Part shown: one piece after another, positions 1 to 11,909 of the stretch
Layout: every line of letters starts with the position of its first letter
Position numbering within the stretch: position 1 is the first letter of the stretch
Origin: Haematobia irritans
Lineage: Eukaryota; Arthropoda; Insecta; Diptera; Muscidae
DNA length: 64,000 nucleotides
Assembly: GCF_050003625.1 (NCBI RefSeq)
Contig: NC_134399.1
Location: 225,426,975 to 225,490,974 of the forward strand
Direction of reading: 5' to 3'
The notes under the pieces: generated by a model
The model's input: only the letters and a program-made list of their open reading frames with translations
The model's database searches: none
Told to the model about the DNA's origin: nothing
Program-made: the position numbers and the translations under genes

Positions 1-522
1 CTTCTTCATATGGGGCCGTTTTGCCGCGATTTCGACCTTGAAACGCTCCAATAACGCCATATAATAGTCACTGTTGATGGTTTTTCCCCTTCTCAAAATA
101 ATCGATAAAAATTATTCCATACGCATCCCAAAAAACAGAGGCCATTACTTTGCCAGGGGACTTTTGAGTCTTTCCACGCTTCGGAGACAGTTCACCGGTC
201 GCTGTGCCTTCAACCGAGTGTCAATTGGACTCAGGAGTGTAGTGATGGAGCCATGTTTCATCCATTGTCACATATCTACGGAAAAACTCGGGTGTATTAC
301 GAGTTAACAGCTGCAAACACCGCTCACAATCTTCAACACGTTGTTGTTTTTGGTCAAATGTGAGCTCGCGCGGCACCCATTTTGCACAGAGCTTCCGCAT
401 ATCGAAATATTGATGAATGATATGACTAACACGTTCCTTTGATATCTTTAAGGCCTCTGCTATCTTGATCAACTTAATTTTACCGTCATTCAAAATCATT
501 TTGTGGATTTTTTTGATGTTTT
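1..522 (-). mobile_element. Himar1-like mariner, copy A (internal fragment)
   Basis: A middle piece of a mariner of the irritans (Himar1) type, cut by the window start. Read on the minus strand it gives the second helix-turn-helix (KISKERV.HIIHQY), the WVPREL linker and the first catalytic Asp in TMDETWLHHY. It becomes nonsense at about 221-225, where an Arg CGA codon is TGA; copy C has the same change. Homology stops at about 522 in the middle of the N-terminal coding part and runs straight into a DINE fragment, so the 5' part and its terminal repeat are gone. It is a pseudogene fragment with no plausible activity. Family assignment is sure; the cause of the break is not. Confidence 0.93.
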
Positions 523-554
523 CGTCGGAATTAAGAATTAAGAAAAAAAACAGG

Positions 555-690
555 ATCCGGAAATCAAATCTGGGAGGGCGGTTTATATGGGGGCTATATC
601 TGATCCGATGTTGCCTATTTCAATACCATCTGACACACATAAAAAATTTCAAGTCGATGACGGACGGACGGATAACTGGACGACCTAGCA
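555..690 (-). repeat. DINE-1/mini-me-like fragment
   Basis: A short piece of the DINE-like repeat that is common in this window. It contains the GGTTTATATGGGGGCTATAT module, the CAATACCATCTGACA spacer and a short GACGGACGGACGG run, which is the (GTCY)n tract read on the other strand. Both ends are lost. It directly abuts the mariner fragment to its left. Confidence 0.75.
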
Positions 691-2793
691 TAAGATTTTC
701 ATTAACGCATTAAACGGTTTGTTAATACTACGAATCGTTTTGTAGTTTATCAGAAAATTCATTATCATAACGAACAAATACATTATATTTACGAAAATTT
801 GATTCGTTGGCTCACTTTTAAGGACTCAATTTGCTAATATAATGAATTCCTGTCTACCAGTTTAGAATTGCTGAAACAACTTCAAATTATTTTTGCTGGA
901 AAATAAAACAGATCTGGGTGTACGATCTTATTCAAGCACGCTCATGAAACAATTTCTACTTGCGAATCAAATTTGAAATTTGAGATTTAGCATACTCTGG
1001 AAGAGCCATATGAACCATGGCTATTCATGCCTGCTCAAGAAGCAAAATCAATATTCACATTATTGAGAGTACTTATAATTAGTTTAAAAATATTGGCATC
1101 ATACATTGCAGCTGGTTCTTTGATTCCTCGGCATACAAACTACTGTGCGTTTGTGCAATTTACAATGCAGATGGAGGATTCGAACTTTGCCAATTATGCA
1201 CAAAGGCATTAAATATTTCTTTGTGCATTTTTATTTTACAACAAATTGGTTTGGCATGCGTCTACCATGGATGGTATGACATTGTTGTAAACACACATCC
1301 GTGACGACATAGTGCGTTCCCGCAAGCGTGCCATTGTAAGTTTCCGCTTATCTTAAGGGGATGGAGGTGATTGTAAAACATTTACCACCAACACCCAGCA
1401 AAATGGCCAAAGCAAGCAGCCTGTGGTAAAAAAAAGAGCAACAAAAATCAGGCACAACACATATCATCATTTGGACAAAGCCTTCTCCGAAAGCCAAACA
1501 AATTTCACTGATTCCCCGGATTTTGTTGAGGGCCATTACATGAGCAATGTAAAAATTTTGTGGATATGGGTGTGTGTGAGTGAAGTTTTTGTTTCACTCT
1601 GCTCTCGAATGATTTTGTAGCAATTTTCGATTGTGTTTTTGGTCGACACCAGCTGGGCGCATAAACAAAACAATTATTTCGAATTTTTAATGATTACAGC
1701 CACACAAATTTATAGCCCTTAAAATACAAAGTCCATCGAATCCATGAATAGGCCAAGCGGATTTGTATAAATGTATAACGTAGCGTATGAGTAATATTAA
1801 TTCTTCAACCACACTTACACACAGGCACACACACACATAAATGGCATTTGCTTGCTAGGAAACTCCTAGGAAAGTTGTTGCAACTATTAATAATGGTAAT
1901 TTTGTTGTACAAGCAACCAATAACGGTTCCTATAATGTGCTTCTCGCATAAGTTCGCTGCTGCTGCTGCTACCGATTTGACCCAAAAAGTTGCCAATGTG
2001 CAATTTCCATGACTTGTTTAAGCCCGCGGTGATAATCACTGCAATCTCCCCGTTTCCACTGCTTTTGGCTATTTATTCAGCCTGCCACCCACCCGTTCAT
2101 TATGATGAACAACTCCGCAAGTTCTCCGCAATTTCATTTCATTTCATTTTTTTTTTGCTTTTAAATTTTACGGTTTCTTTGTCCAGCGTTTTCTGCGGTG
2201 AAATAATTCCATATGGAGGATGCCTGTTTTTCCCATTGAACCATGCTTGTAAAATACTCCAGTGATTTACGATCAAGAATAAGAATTACAACAATTACCA
2301 CATGGGACCTGACAAAAGGAACGCAATGTCGTTGGATTTAATTAAGGCAACGTTCATCTCATTTACTTGAAGAGATGCGGTGGCGGTGGCTGTCGAAAGA
2401 ATCTTTCCACGGATTGAGATCATCAATTTCATTTGTGTGTGTGTGTGTGTGTCCATGTTCGGGCATATGTTGTCCGTGGTGACATAATGAATTATCTGGT
2501 CATTGTTGTGGAAGATGAAGATGAAGGATTGATGATGAGTCCTTACAAAAGTCCTTACAATGCGTGATATTTCCTTTAATGGATATGCTAATGTGGAATA
2601 TCGCACAATGTGAGAATTATTGAAGAACTCTTTATGGAGGAACTATGGATATGGGCGGAAAACAAAATGTGAAATATATATCTAAATACACTCAAAGAAA
2701 AAAAAACTTTCCTTCGGAGTGAAATTTTAGACTCAATTTTATCTTAAATTTCATGAAAAAAAAAGTTTATAGCATTCGTTGCATGGCTTTGCA
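691..2793. other. No gene recognised (2.1 kb, apparently single copy)
   Basis: I see no convincing coding region, transposase motif or window-wide repeat here. Short open frames on both strands lack codon structure or family motifs. There is a short (GT)n run near 2434-2452 and a CTGCTG run near 1960. At 2692-2760 lies a weak CACTCAAAGAAAAAA-like segment similar to the ends of the MITEs elsewhere in the window. The stretch could be intergenic or a large intron. Confidence 0.5.
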
Positions 2794-3109
2794 TAAAGGG
2801 TGAGTGCAGCAAATGTGGTACAGGCTGGTAATAGTAGCTTTTTTCTCTATGTAACAACATACGAATAACTAAACTAAACGGAATAGAATGTGACTGTCAG
2901 AGAATGAAGCAATCAAAGATCAGTTTGATTTTTGCAACTCTTTCTTTGTGTCAGTTGAAAGAATTCACATTTACCCCTTGAATGTTTTGGTTTGGTGGTT
3001 CTTAATCATTTCGTTTTATGTGAAAGTATATTTTCAATTTATTTATTTTCGGATGTAAATAACTGACGAGTACTAAATAAGCATAAAATGTATGCAATTG
3101 CGATACGTA

Positions 3110-4355
3110 ACAGGTTGTCTGATAAGTCCCCGGTCTGAAACATATATGGCGTTGCTAGTATTAAATGCATATTATGTTTATATAGTACCAACCTTCAAAT
3201 GATTCGTGTCAAAATTTGACCTCTGTAAGTCAATTAGTTTGTGAGATAGAGCGTCTTTTGTGAAGCAACTTTTGTTATTGTGAAAAAAAAAAAATGGAAA
3301 AAAAGGAATTTCGTGTTTAAAATACTGTTTTTTGAAGGGAAAAAACTTGGCTTGATAATGAGTTTCCGGACTCTGCCCCAGGGAAATCAACAATAATTGA
3401 TTGGTATGAAAAATTCAAGCGTGGTGAAATGAGAACGGAGGACGGTGAACGCCCGAAAGAGGTGGTTACCGACGAAAACATCAACAAAATGATTTTGAAT
3501 GACCGTAAAATGAAGTTGATCGAGATAGCAGAGGACTTAAAGATATCAAAGGAACGTGTTGGTCATATCATTCATCAATATTTGGATTTGCGGAAGCTCT
3601 GTGCAAAATGGGTGCCGCGCGAGCTCACATTTAACCAAAAACAACAACGTGTTGATGATTCTGAGCGGTGTTTGCTGTTAACTCGTAATACACCCGAGTT
3701 TTTCCGTCGATATGTGACAATGGATGAAACATGGCTCCATCACTACACTCCAGAGTCCAATCGACAGTCGGCTGAGTGCACAGCGACCGGTGAACCGTCT
3801 CCGAAGCGTGGAAAGACTCAAAAGTCCCCTGGCAAAGTAATGGCCTCTGTTTTTTGGGATGTGCATGGAATAATTTTTATCGATTATCTTGAGAAGGGAA
3901 AAACCATCAACAGTGACTATTATATGGCATTATTGGAGCGTTTGAAGGTCGAAATCGCGGCAAAACGGCCCCATATGAAGAAGAAAAAAGTGTTGTTCCA
4001 CCAAGACAACGCACCGTGCCACAAGTCATTGAGAACGATGGCAACAATTCATGAATTGGGCTTCGAATTGCTTTTCCACCCACCGCATTCTTCAGATCTG
4101 GCTCCAGCGACTTTTTCTTGTTCTCAGACCTGAAAAGGATGCTCGCAGGGAAACAATTTGGCTGCAATGAAGAGGTGATCGCCGAAACTGAGGCCTATTT
4201 TGAGGCAAAACCGAAGGAGTACTACCAAAATGGTATCAAAAATTGGAAGGTCGTTATAATCGTTGTATCGTTCTTGAAGGGAACTATGTTGAATAATACA
4301 AACGAATTTTGACAAAAAAAAATGTGTTTTTCTTTGTTAGACCGGGGACTTATCA
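3110..4355 (+). mobile_element. Himar1-like mariner, copy B
   Basis: A mariner of the irritans type, about 1246 bp against about 1.29 kb for a full copy. The left terminal repeat begins ACAGGTTGTCTGATAAGTCC just after TA (3108-3109). The right repeat keeps GACCGGGGACTTATCA but its last dozen bases are replaced by an A-run, so one end is damaged. It sits inside the MITE at 2796-4600. The coding part is broken (separate entry). Confidence 0.95.
3294..4296 (+). pseudogene. Mariner transposase pseudogene (copy B)
   Basis: Decayed DD34D transposase. It starts at ATG 3294 (MEKKEFRV) but a 4-bp deletion about 20 bases later shifts the frame, and further deletions remove parts of the N-terminal helix-turn-helix region (the TVEA stretch, the SGR before PKEVV and the KIH stretch). 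The longest open part, 3429-4133, holds KISKERVGHIIHQY, WVPREL, TMDETWLHHY (first Asp) and FHQDNAPCH (second Asp). A 1-bp loss near 4107 shifts the frame and destroys the third catalytic Asp of the usual PSDFF motif; reading resumes in another frame (FSDLKRMLAGK) and shifts again near 4241. It cannot encode an active enzyme. Confidence 0.93.
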
Positions 4356-4602
4356 AAAAAAAAATTGACATTATGGTGTACCACATTACCTGCACATTTT
4401 ATGAATTCGTGCTTAATTTGTTTTTTTAAAAAAATTCGCAAATGTATCCGAAATTATGGGTTTCTTATTCTTCGCGCATAGTTGCGTGGATGGCTACCAC
4501 TACTAAAATTAATGTGGTAAAATCTTAGCTTCGTCGGAGAAAAACAAAAAATTTGGCTATCGAAAAACAAATGGGTATACCACATTTGCTGCACTCACCC
4601 TA

Positions 4603-5013
4603 TGCAATGTTAGTTGTTTATATATATAAATTTAATGATGTTTTTTTCTCTACACTCCTTGGAAGAAGGATAAGCCTTTTTAAACTTAATAACATTTACG
4701 GAGAACGAATGGAACATATTGTAAAATTAAACTTGACGTTTATATGTTCAAAATCTAATATTTTACAGGCTTCAATTTGACGTTTCGTTTATAAAGCGAA
4801 AATTGTTTCCTTTCACACTGCACTCGTGGTAACTTGAACAAATAAAAACCAAGAGAGATCACGTTAGCGAAAATGTCCACGTCAGTGAACTTTTGAATTT
4901 CAGAACAAAAAAATAGCCATATTATAAGAGATACTTAAAAAAAAATTGATTTAAAAAAGCCTTGAATCAAAGATGCAAAATCTTCAAAATATTTATGAGT
5001 CTATATCTGAATC
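4603..5013. other. No gene recognised (AT-rich)
   Basis: AT-rich DNA with no coding signal. The segment near 4955-5012 (CAAAGATGCAAAATCTTCAAAATA) weakly resembles 17595-17635, so part of it may be old repeat. Confidence 0.4.
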
Positions 5014-5098
5014 CTTTTTATACCATCCACCATAGGATGGGAGTATATTAACTTTGTCATTCCGTTTGTAACCATTGAAATATTGGTCTAAGCACCAT
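5014..5098 (+). repeat. DINE-like element, left part of a split copy
   Basis: Starts with TTATACCATCCACCATAGGATGG, the 5' hairpin of the type I DINE, and continues through TTTGTCATTCCGTTTGTAAC to GTCTAAGCACCAT. It stops where the hAT-like element begins at 5099. The matching right part lies at 9290-9430, starting CTGAGTCGATCTAGCG, as expected if the hAT-like element landed inside this DINE. Confidence 0.75.
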
Positions 5099-6021
5099 CA
5101 GCGATTTAGCTATTTTCCCGCTAGATTTGGCTTTTTTGAAGACGTTTAGCGGGAAAAAATGTATTTAGCTTTTAGCTTTTTTCCATTACCCATTTAGCTA
5201 TTATTGGTTTTTTTTTTCGACATGTTTCTATTGAAATATGGATAAAATGGCGTTTTTATCTAAGCCTTGCTGGAAGAATAAGGTTTTCCACATATTTCAA
5301 AGCTCAGTTGAAACATTAATAATGATTCCAACCATTATGGGGACATTATTGCAGCAAATACACCTTGTAAAGTTTTTTCCTCATATTCACTAAAGTTATC
5401 GTAAACTTTAATTCTACTATTACCATACAAATTTGTTATATAAACTGTCAGTAAATTATTGGGAATATTAGTATTTGACTCGTTTATCCTTTTTATGTTA
5501 TTATAATATTCTAAAGTTATTACGATATTATTAAATTAAAATTGTAGATGTGAATTGCTTTGTGCCCTGAAAAAATATTGTCGTGAGGGCAAAGATTTCA
5601 TGTCCTTAAAATACAAACGTGAATTTTGGTTATAAAAGCATTTGTGAATTTCTCTTATATAAACTGTTTTCCTTGTCCAAAAGCCGATAAAGTCGTTTTG
5701 TCCTTATAGTTAAGTAATTCAACTTAAAAATGGGTATCTCTTCACGAAAGAAGGCTAGGGTCAATTCTAAAAAATTCTAAAATTAATGAAATAGTCTTTA
5801 AATTTGAGGAGTTTTTGTATCTTAACCACAAACCAAAATAGCGTTCAAAAATATAAGATGTTTGTCAACACTTTTTTTTAAAAACGTATACATAAAGGGT
5901 GATACGGTCAAAATTTGGTCAAGGGAAAACGCGTGTAAATCGGTAAAAAAGTTTATTTAAAAAATCAAATTAAATTTCTTTTTCAAGTTCAATTAGTATA
6001 AAATTCAGGAAAAATATTCAG

Positions 6022-6305
6022 TTAGGCTTTCGCTTTTCCAAATCCGAATTGCCGGGCCTCAGGCTTGACACCTGCCATCACATTTTGTACAGCCACCTTG
6101 TCCACCTTCTTCGCCGCAGAAAGCCAGTTTGCCTTGAGTTTGCCTTAGCAGTTTTTATACCCACCACCATAGAATGGTGACGGGGGTATAATAAGTTTGT
6201 CATTCCGTTTGTAACACATCGAAATATCGATTTCTGACTATATAAAGTATATATATTCTTGATCAGGGAGAAATTCTAAGACGATATAACGATGTCCGTC
6301 TGTCC

Positions 6306-6343
<38 letters not shown>

Positions 6344-8411
6344 TGTAATCACGCTACAGTCTTCAATAATGAAGCAATCGTGCTGAAATTTTGCACAAAC
6401 TCGTCTTTTGTCTGCAGGCAGGTCAAGTTCGAAGATGGGCTATATCGGTCCAGGTTTTGATATAGTCCCCATATAAACCGACCTCCTGATTTGGGGTCTT
6501 GGGCTTATAGAAATCGTAGTTTTTATCCAATTTGCCTGAAATTTGAAATCTAGAGGTATTTTATGACCATAAAGAGGTGTGCCAAAAATAGTGAGTATCG
6601 GTCCATGTTTTGGTATAGCCCCCATATAGACCGATCTCCCGATTTTACTTCATGGGCTTATAGAAACCGCAGTTTTTATTCAATTTACCTGAAATTGGAA
6701 ATCTAGAGGTATTGTAGGACCACAAATACGTGCGCCAAAAATTGTGAGTATCGGTCCATGTTTTGGTATGGTCCCCATATAAAACGACCTCCCGATTTGG
6801 GGTCTTGGGTTTATAGAAACCGTAGTTTTTATCCAATTTGTCTGAAATTGGAAATCTAGAGGTATTTTAGGACCATAAAGAGGTGTGCCGAAAATGGTGA
6901 GTATCGGTCCATATTTTCGTATAGCCTCCATATAGACCGATTTCCCGATTTTACTTCTTGGGCTTCTAGAATCCGAAGTTTTTAACCTATTTGCCTGAAA
7001 TTGGAAATCTTTAGGTATTTTCGGATCATAAAGAGGTATGCCGAAAACGGTGAGTATCGGTCCATATTTTAGTATAGCCCCCATAAGAACGATCTCCCGA
7101 TTTAACTCCGTGGGTTTCTAGAAACCGTAGTTTTTATCTGATTTGCCTTAAATTGTAAATATTCTGGCACAAAAACGTGTATCGGATTAAGTTTTTATCG
7201 GTCCATTTGGTAATGCCTCCATATAGACCGACTTCACTTCTTGAGGGTGTAGAAAGCGCACTTATCATGAAAATTGCTTGAAACTCAATGTAAAATTTCC
7301 AGATTTTACTTCTACAGATTTAAGATTTCAAATTAAAACGTTATTTTATAATTTTCTTGCACACTTACAAGAGATGTTAATGATTCCTCTAAAACTCAAA
7401 CAAAAATGGTTCTTATAAATCCAGAATCTTATATAGTCCTCATAGGTGAAATCTTTAAATTTATCTTCGGGAAGTGTCCTCAAGTCCTCAAGCCCTCCTG
7501 AAATTTCAAAGGAACCCCTAATATTTGGTTCATGGTGGTGGGTATTTAAGATTCGGCCCGGCCGAACTTACTGCTGTATATACTTGTTTTGGTCTTCTTT
7601 AGGTTCCGCTTGACAATAGTCCTTGGGAACCACCTGCACGTTGTTGGCGGCGTACCATGGCCTTTTTACCGTAATGGCAAGATGCCAAATCCGGCCAAAA
7701 CAGTACGGAACAACCGTATTTCTTCAGGAAAGGCAGCAGACGTTTATTCAAACACTCTTTCACGTAAATTTCTTGGTTGGCAGTCCCGGAAGCTATGAAA
7801 ATGCTGCTTTTCAAGCTACAGGTACAGATGGCTTGCCAAACCAGATATTTCTTTGCGAACTATGACAGTTTTATATGCTTGAAAATATCTGCTACCTTTC
7901 CCCTTCCTTTTGCCGTATAAAACTCCTGTCCCTGAAGCTGCTTGTAGTCGGCTTTGACGTAGGTTTCGTCGTCCATTACCACGCAGTCAAACTTCGTCAG
8001 CATCGTCGTGTACAGCCTCCGGGATCGCGCTTTGGCCGTCATATTTTGTTTATCATCGCGATTTGAAGTCACTACCTTCTTGTAAGTCGATAGTCCGGCT
8101 CGTTTTTTGGCTCGATGCACGGTTGTAGACGATACACCCAGCTTATTTGCGGCATCTCGGAGAGAGAGGTTAGGGTTTCGCTTGAAACTACCGGCAACTC
8201 TCTTTGTCGTCTCAGCGGCTTCCGGTTTTTGATTTCCCCCCGATCCAGACTTCCTGGCTGTCGAAACACGTTCCCCAAACACTTTAATTACATTTGTAAC
8301 GGTTGATTTGGCAACTTTTAGCGATTTTGCCAGCTTTGCGTGCAAGTAGCTCGGATTTTCGGGATGGGCGAGCAAAATTTTGATACGCTGCTCTTCTTGC
8401 TTGGACGGCAT
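6022..8411 (-). pseudogene. Tc1/mariner-type transposase pseudogene, DINE-interrupted
   Basis: Begins at ATG 8411 (MPSKQEEQRIKILLAHPE) and reads open to about 7860. Two helix-turn-helix-like parts are visible (AKLAKSLKVAKSTVTNVIK; LSLRDAANKLGVSSTTVHRA). The first catalytic Asp is in VMDDETYVKADY. An in-frame TAG follows HIKLS. The same frame then continues (KKYLVWQAIC, SSIFIASGTANQEIYVKECL) to the second Asp in FWPDLASCHYG. A frameshift follows near 7664, and the segment expected to hold the third acidic residue is missing. The C-terminus (SAAKKVDKVAVQNV, stop at 6022-6024) lies beyond the inserted DINE. The last acidic residue cannot be read, so DD34E, DD37E and similar classes cannot be separated. 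Confidence 0.85.
6155..7586 (+). mobile_element. DINE-1/mini-me-like element, subfamily G (nested)
   Basis: Starts TTATACCCACCACCATAGAATGG with its hairpin partner TGGTGGGTAT near the far end. It carries the mini-me type core TATATATTCTTGATCAGGGA followed by a (GTCY)n run at about 6295-6342. About five diverged modules of roughly 152 bp follow, each with GGTCCATGTTTTGGTATAG and CCCCATATAGACCGA. It ends with GGCCCGGCCGAACTTACTGC and TATATACTTG. There is no target duplication and the ends abut T-rich target, as expected of non-autonomous Helentrons. The split gene around it is a transposase, so insertion there is certain. Apparent open frames inside are products of the repeat period. Confidence 0.85.
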
Positions 8412-9109
8412 TTTGACAACTGAAGAGTGAATTCCAAAATCAAAATAGGAGCAACATTCTACACACACACCTTCAAAATGAGCGGTGTTCAGGTTTTTTA
8501 AATGCAAAATTGAAAGAAATGCGTCAAGTTTATATTGACCAAATTTTGACCGTATCATCCTTTAGAATAATTTCTACTTGACGTTGAGTCTGAATTTGGA
8601 AATTTAAGTTGTCGTTAGCACGTTTTTAAAGCACTTTGATAGCTCATGAAGAAAAGGAAAATGTTTTTCTGGGAAATGTAAACTGTAGGTATTTTCTACA
8701 ATTTAAATAAATGTAATGTATTTCGAATTCCTCACAATGACAAATCAGTTTTGTACCAAATCCAAAGCATGCTTAGATTGTTTAATATTTTAAAATAACA
8801 AGTAAATAATATAGAGGTTTTGGGAAGGTAGTTCCCATAAAACGAAGCACTTCCAGTAAAAATTTGTGATAGTAATCCAAGTGTATCGAATACGCTAATA
8901 TGACTTAGGTATTGTTACAGTCTCACAGAAGTGGAATTATAATGAATTAAAATGCAAATAATATGCATTTGAAGTAAAAGGTTTTAAGTTTGTTAAATTT
9001 CAATGAAAAATTTGACTTTTCATACCAAAAAATTTAGCTTTTTTTCTAGCTACTTTTTTAAGCATTTTTGCTGTTTTAGCAATTTTTTGGGCAAATCTAG
9101 CGGTTTTTG

Positions 9110-9278
<169 letters not shown>

Positions 9279-9289
9279 TTTATATATAC

Positions 9290-9430
9290 ACTTTCTGAGT
9301 CGATCTAGCGTCTGTTGAATTCACGATAACTTCCGAACGACACAAGCTATGGACCATATCGGACCACTGTTACGTATAGCCCCAATATAAACCGACCCAC
9401 AGATTTGGCTTGCGGACACAGTTGCCACAG
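9290..9430 (+). repeat. DINE-like element, right part of the split copy
   Basis: Contains CTGAGTCGATCTAGCG, ACTTCCGAACGACACAAGC, ATATCGGACCACTGTTACG and the CCCCAATATAAACCGACCC module of the type I DINE. It lacks a long (GTCY)n tract. It is the expected continuation of 5014-5098. Confidence 0.7.
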
Positions 9431-11547
9431 TTGGTAGAATTCTACCAAAAGTTGTAGATTTTTTATTGTTTAGTAGACTGGTAGAATTCCTGATGTTTTG
9501 GTAGATTTTGCGAAACATACCTCTCCAACTAAGACTTACTTTAATTCTCTATAGCAATAAAATGTTGACAAAATTTTCTATAGAAGTAAAAATTTGACAG
9601 AATTTCATATAGAAATAAAATTTTGACAATAGTTCCTATGAACCAAATCCGAGTAAAATCTTGGCTTCTGGGATAATATAAGTACGTATCGGGCGTAAGA
9701 AATTATATATTAAGTAAAGTCAAGTAAAGAATGTCTTAAAAAAGTATTGAAAAACATCTCCTATGTTTGAACACTTTTTTACTTTGAAGTTAAGACACAA
9801 AAAATCAAGAAGTCAATTTCATTAATTTTGAAGAATTTTTCTGAATTGTTAAAGCCAAGTTGACCTTAATCAAATAAAAATTTCTTGAATCTTTAGTTAC
9901 CGAGTTATAAGTTGAATCACTTAGCTTTAAAGAAAAAACGACTTCATTGAAAATGTTATAAAGTGTTGGACAAGGAAAAAACATAATATCACAGAAATGC
10001 GTCTTCTATGCTAAACAAAATTCGTATTAGGTTTTTTTTTTTTAAGTTCATGAAATATATGGCCTTAGGACAATATTGTTTTTTAATGTGGGGTGTTAGA
10101 CCAATATTTCTATATGGTGGAATCGAATCTCTCTAAAGGAAGTCAAATTCTCCTCAATTTAAAATAAAACATTTTGAATTTAAGGAAATACTCCTTAAAT
10201 AGACGGAGGATATTGAACACTTCACTTAGTATAAACTTGTGTGGCTAAGACAACCATGTGTATTTTTTCACCCTAAGTTAAATTGAAATTCACAACTAAA
10301 TTCAGAATCAATGTCTGATGCTTGTTTTAAAGATAATAAAGATCTTAGGTTTTTTTATTAAAGTCTTAAAAAATAATGAATGTAAAAATCTTAAAAAGCC
10401 ACAACATTTTTCAATGTACACGGTATAAGAAGCGATAAAATGCTTAAGCTGATGTTCTGATGTTTAAAATTTAAACTAAGTTCGTCTACCTAAAGTTGAG
10501 GTTTTAACTTTTATTTGAGTCCATTTTGTATGACTTCTCTCTGAAAGAAACAATGTGGTCTACACATTCTTAGTATCATAACAAAAAATTAATAATTTAA
10601 TCATTGCAGGGATAAGCCAATGACTATGCCTCGATACCCATTTGACTGAAGCATATGAGTGCGTTAAGTTCCAATGCAAATGTAAATAAATTCTTGGAAT
10701 TGATTTCTTGTGGTTTTTGTGGTGTCAAAAGAAATTTAAGATAATTTCCCATTTCAACTTTGCATTTTTTCCTCGAACTCCTAGATGCAGCACATCTTGT
10801 AGCAAGTCTCAAATCTCCCAAGTACATCAGATTTGAAGTGTTCAGAATGAGAAGCTCAACGCAAAGCAATAATCAATGATAGACCAATAGTCCTCCAACC
10901 CGGACAATTACAGTCAACCATGATTACGGAGATCATAGAGTGTTGATGCATATGATGATGACGATGTCAATAAATATACACCTGGTTGTGGAAAATGCTT
11001 GATTTTGATGTTACTCCGCATACTTACATGCAGTGGACATTATTTTGAACTGAACATGTTTTCAGTCAAATAAAACTCAAGCAGCAAAAAAAAAAATAAA
11101 ACAAGGCAGCAAAAAGAACGTTTGTGTTAGCTGAAAAAAAATAAATAAATAAATAAAAAATGAAACAAAACATGTTTGTTTTGGCTTTCCTAACCATGGG
11201 AACAGTTTTTTAGTTTATTAGCCACCACAACTATTTACCATTTTATTTTCTGAGATCTCCTACTATTTCTTAGTTGTCATTCTTGGTTTATAGCCGGTGC
11301 TGGTACTTCAATGTTGTCAATCCATATGCCGAATGCACTTCACATCACCTCATCATACAATGATGTGGAAGATTTTGGATTTGTTCTTATCTCAGCTATT
11401 CTGGTTTAGTTGAGACCATATAAAGGCAGTACGATTAGACGCATAAAATAAAACGTTTTTTTGAAAAAGTTTTTTTTTTGTTTTGCCTACTCGAATAGTT
11501 CAATCTTTTATCAGCAACACACACTTGTAACATACTTTAAAAATATT
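9431..11547. other. No gene; degraded repeat pieces
   Basis: At 9540-9630 are three copies of the roughly 28-bp TTCTATAGAAATAAAATTTT unit seen in DINE tails. At 9720-10070 is an R1-type MITE fragment on the minus strand (CTTGACCTTAA-like, GGACAAGGAAAAAAC, AATGCGTCTTC). The rest, especially 10440-11500, shows no repeat of the window and no convincing coding frame. Confidence 0.5.
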
Positions 11548-11909
11548 GTCATCCTTAAAAACGAATGCAAATTTTGCTTATCCTAGAAGACGCATTTCTC
11601 TGATAAAATTTTCCTTGTCAAAAAGTCTAGATAAACTTTTTACTGAAGTCGTTTTAGTTCGTGATTCAAAATTAATTAAATTAAATTAGTTGACTTTTTG
11701 TACCGTGGCTAAAAAGCAAGACCTAGGAGTTCAAAAATAAGAGACTTTATTTTAAAAATACTTTTATTTGAAATATAGCACAATTTCTACTTGAAGTCGA
11801 GCATAAATTTGGAAATTTAAATTGTGGGTAACACGATTTTGAAGGAAAAATAAAAAATTAATAAATTAAAATTTGTTTCCTAGAATCCAGTATGCAAAAC
11901 TCAAATTAA

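Larger units (their letters stand above)
2796..4600. mobile_element. TA-flanked MITE split by Himar copy B
   Basis: The two ends are inverted copies: GGGTGAGTGCAGCAAATGTGG at the left (from about 2798) and its complement at the right (about 4580-4600). TA lies outside each end (2794-2795 and 4601-4602). Removing the nested mariner leaves about 560 bp with no coding capacity, so this is a non-autonomous element. The AAGGGTG-type end and TA target fit the Tc1/mariner superfamily. Its transposase is not in the window; the ends differ from those of the other AAGGGTG elements at 5895 and 16562. Confidence 0.8.
5895..8562 (-). mobile_element. Tc1/mariner-superfamily element split by a DINE
   Basis: Terminal inverted repeats of about 28 bp, AAGGGTGATACGGTCAAAAT at the left and its complement at the right with one mismatch (AAGGATGATACGG). 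TA flanks both ends (5893-5894 and 8563-8564). The related hAT copy at 25886-28752 has the corresponding empty target near 26495 (GTATATATACGTTTTT). A DINE at 6155-7586 splits the element. The transposase is on the minus strand and is broken. Confidence 0.9.
5099..9109 (-). mobile_element. hAT-like non-autonomous element, copy 1 (interrupted)
   Basis: Read on the minus strand this matches the element at 25886-28752 over its whole length. Matching parts include the CCGCTAGATTTGGC and TTTAGCT-rich ends, the segment on growth of A/T tracts near 5230-5560 and the CACAGAAGTGGAATTATAA region near 8925. The 5099 end reads CAGCGATTTAGC, so part of the CAGCGTTACC terminus is lost. The other end stops at 9109 against a (TA)n run, losing its last 20 or so bases. 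A Tc1/mariner element (5895-8562) is nested within it. No transposase is encoded. Confidence 0.75.

Noticed and set aside
2295..2606. 103-codon open frame on the minus strand
   Set aside because: Contains a (GT)n-derived Thr-His run and no family motif.
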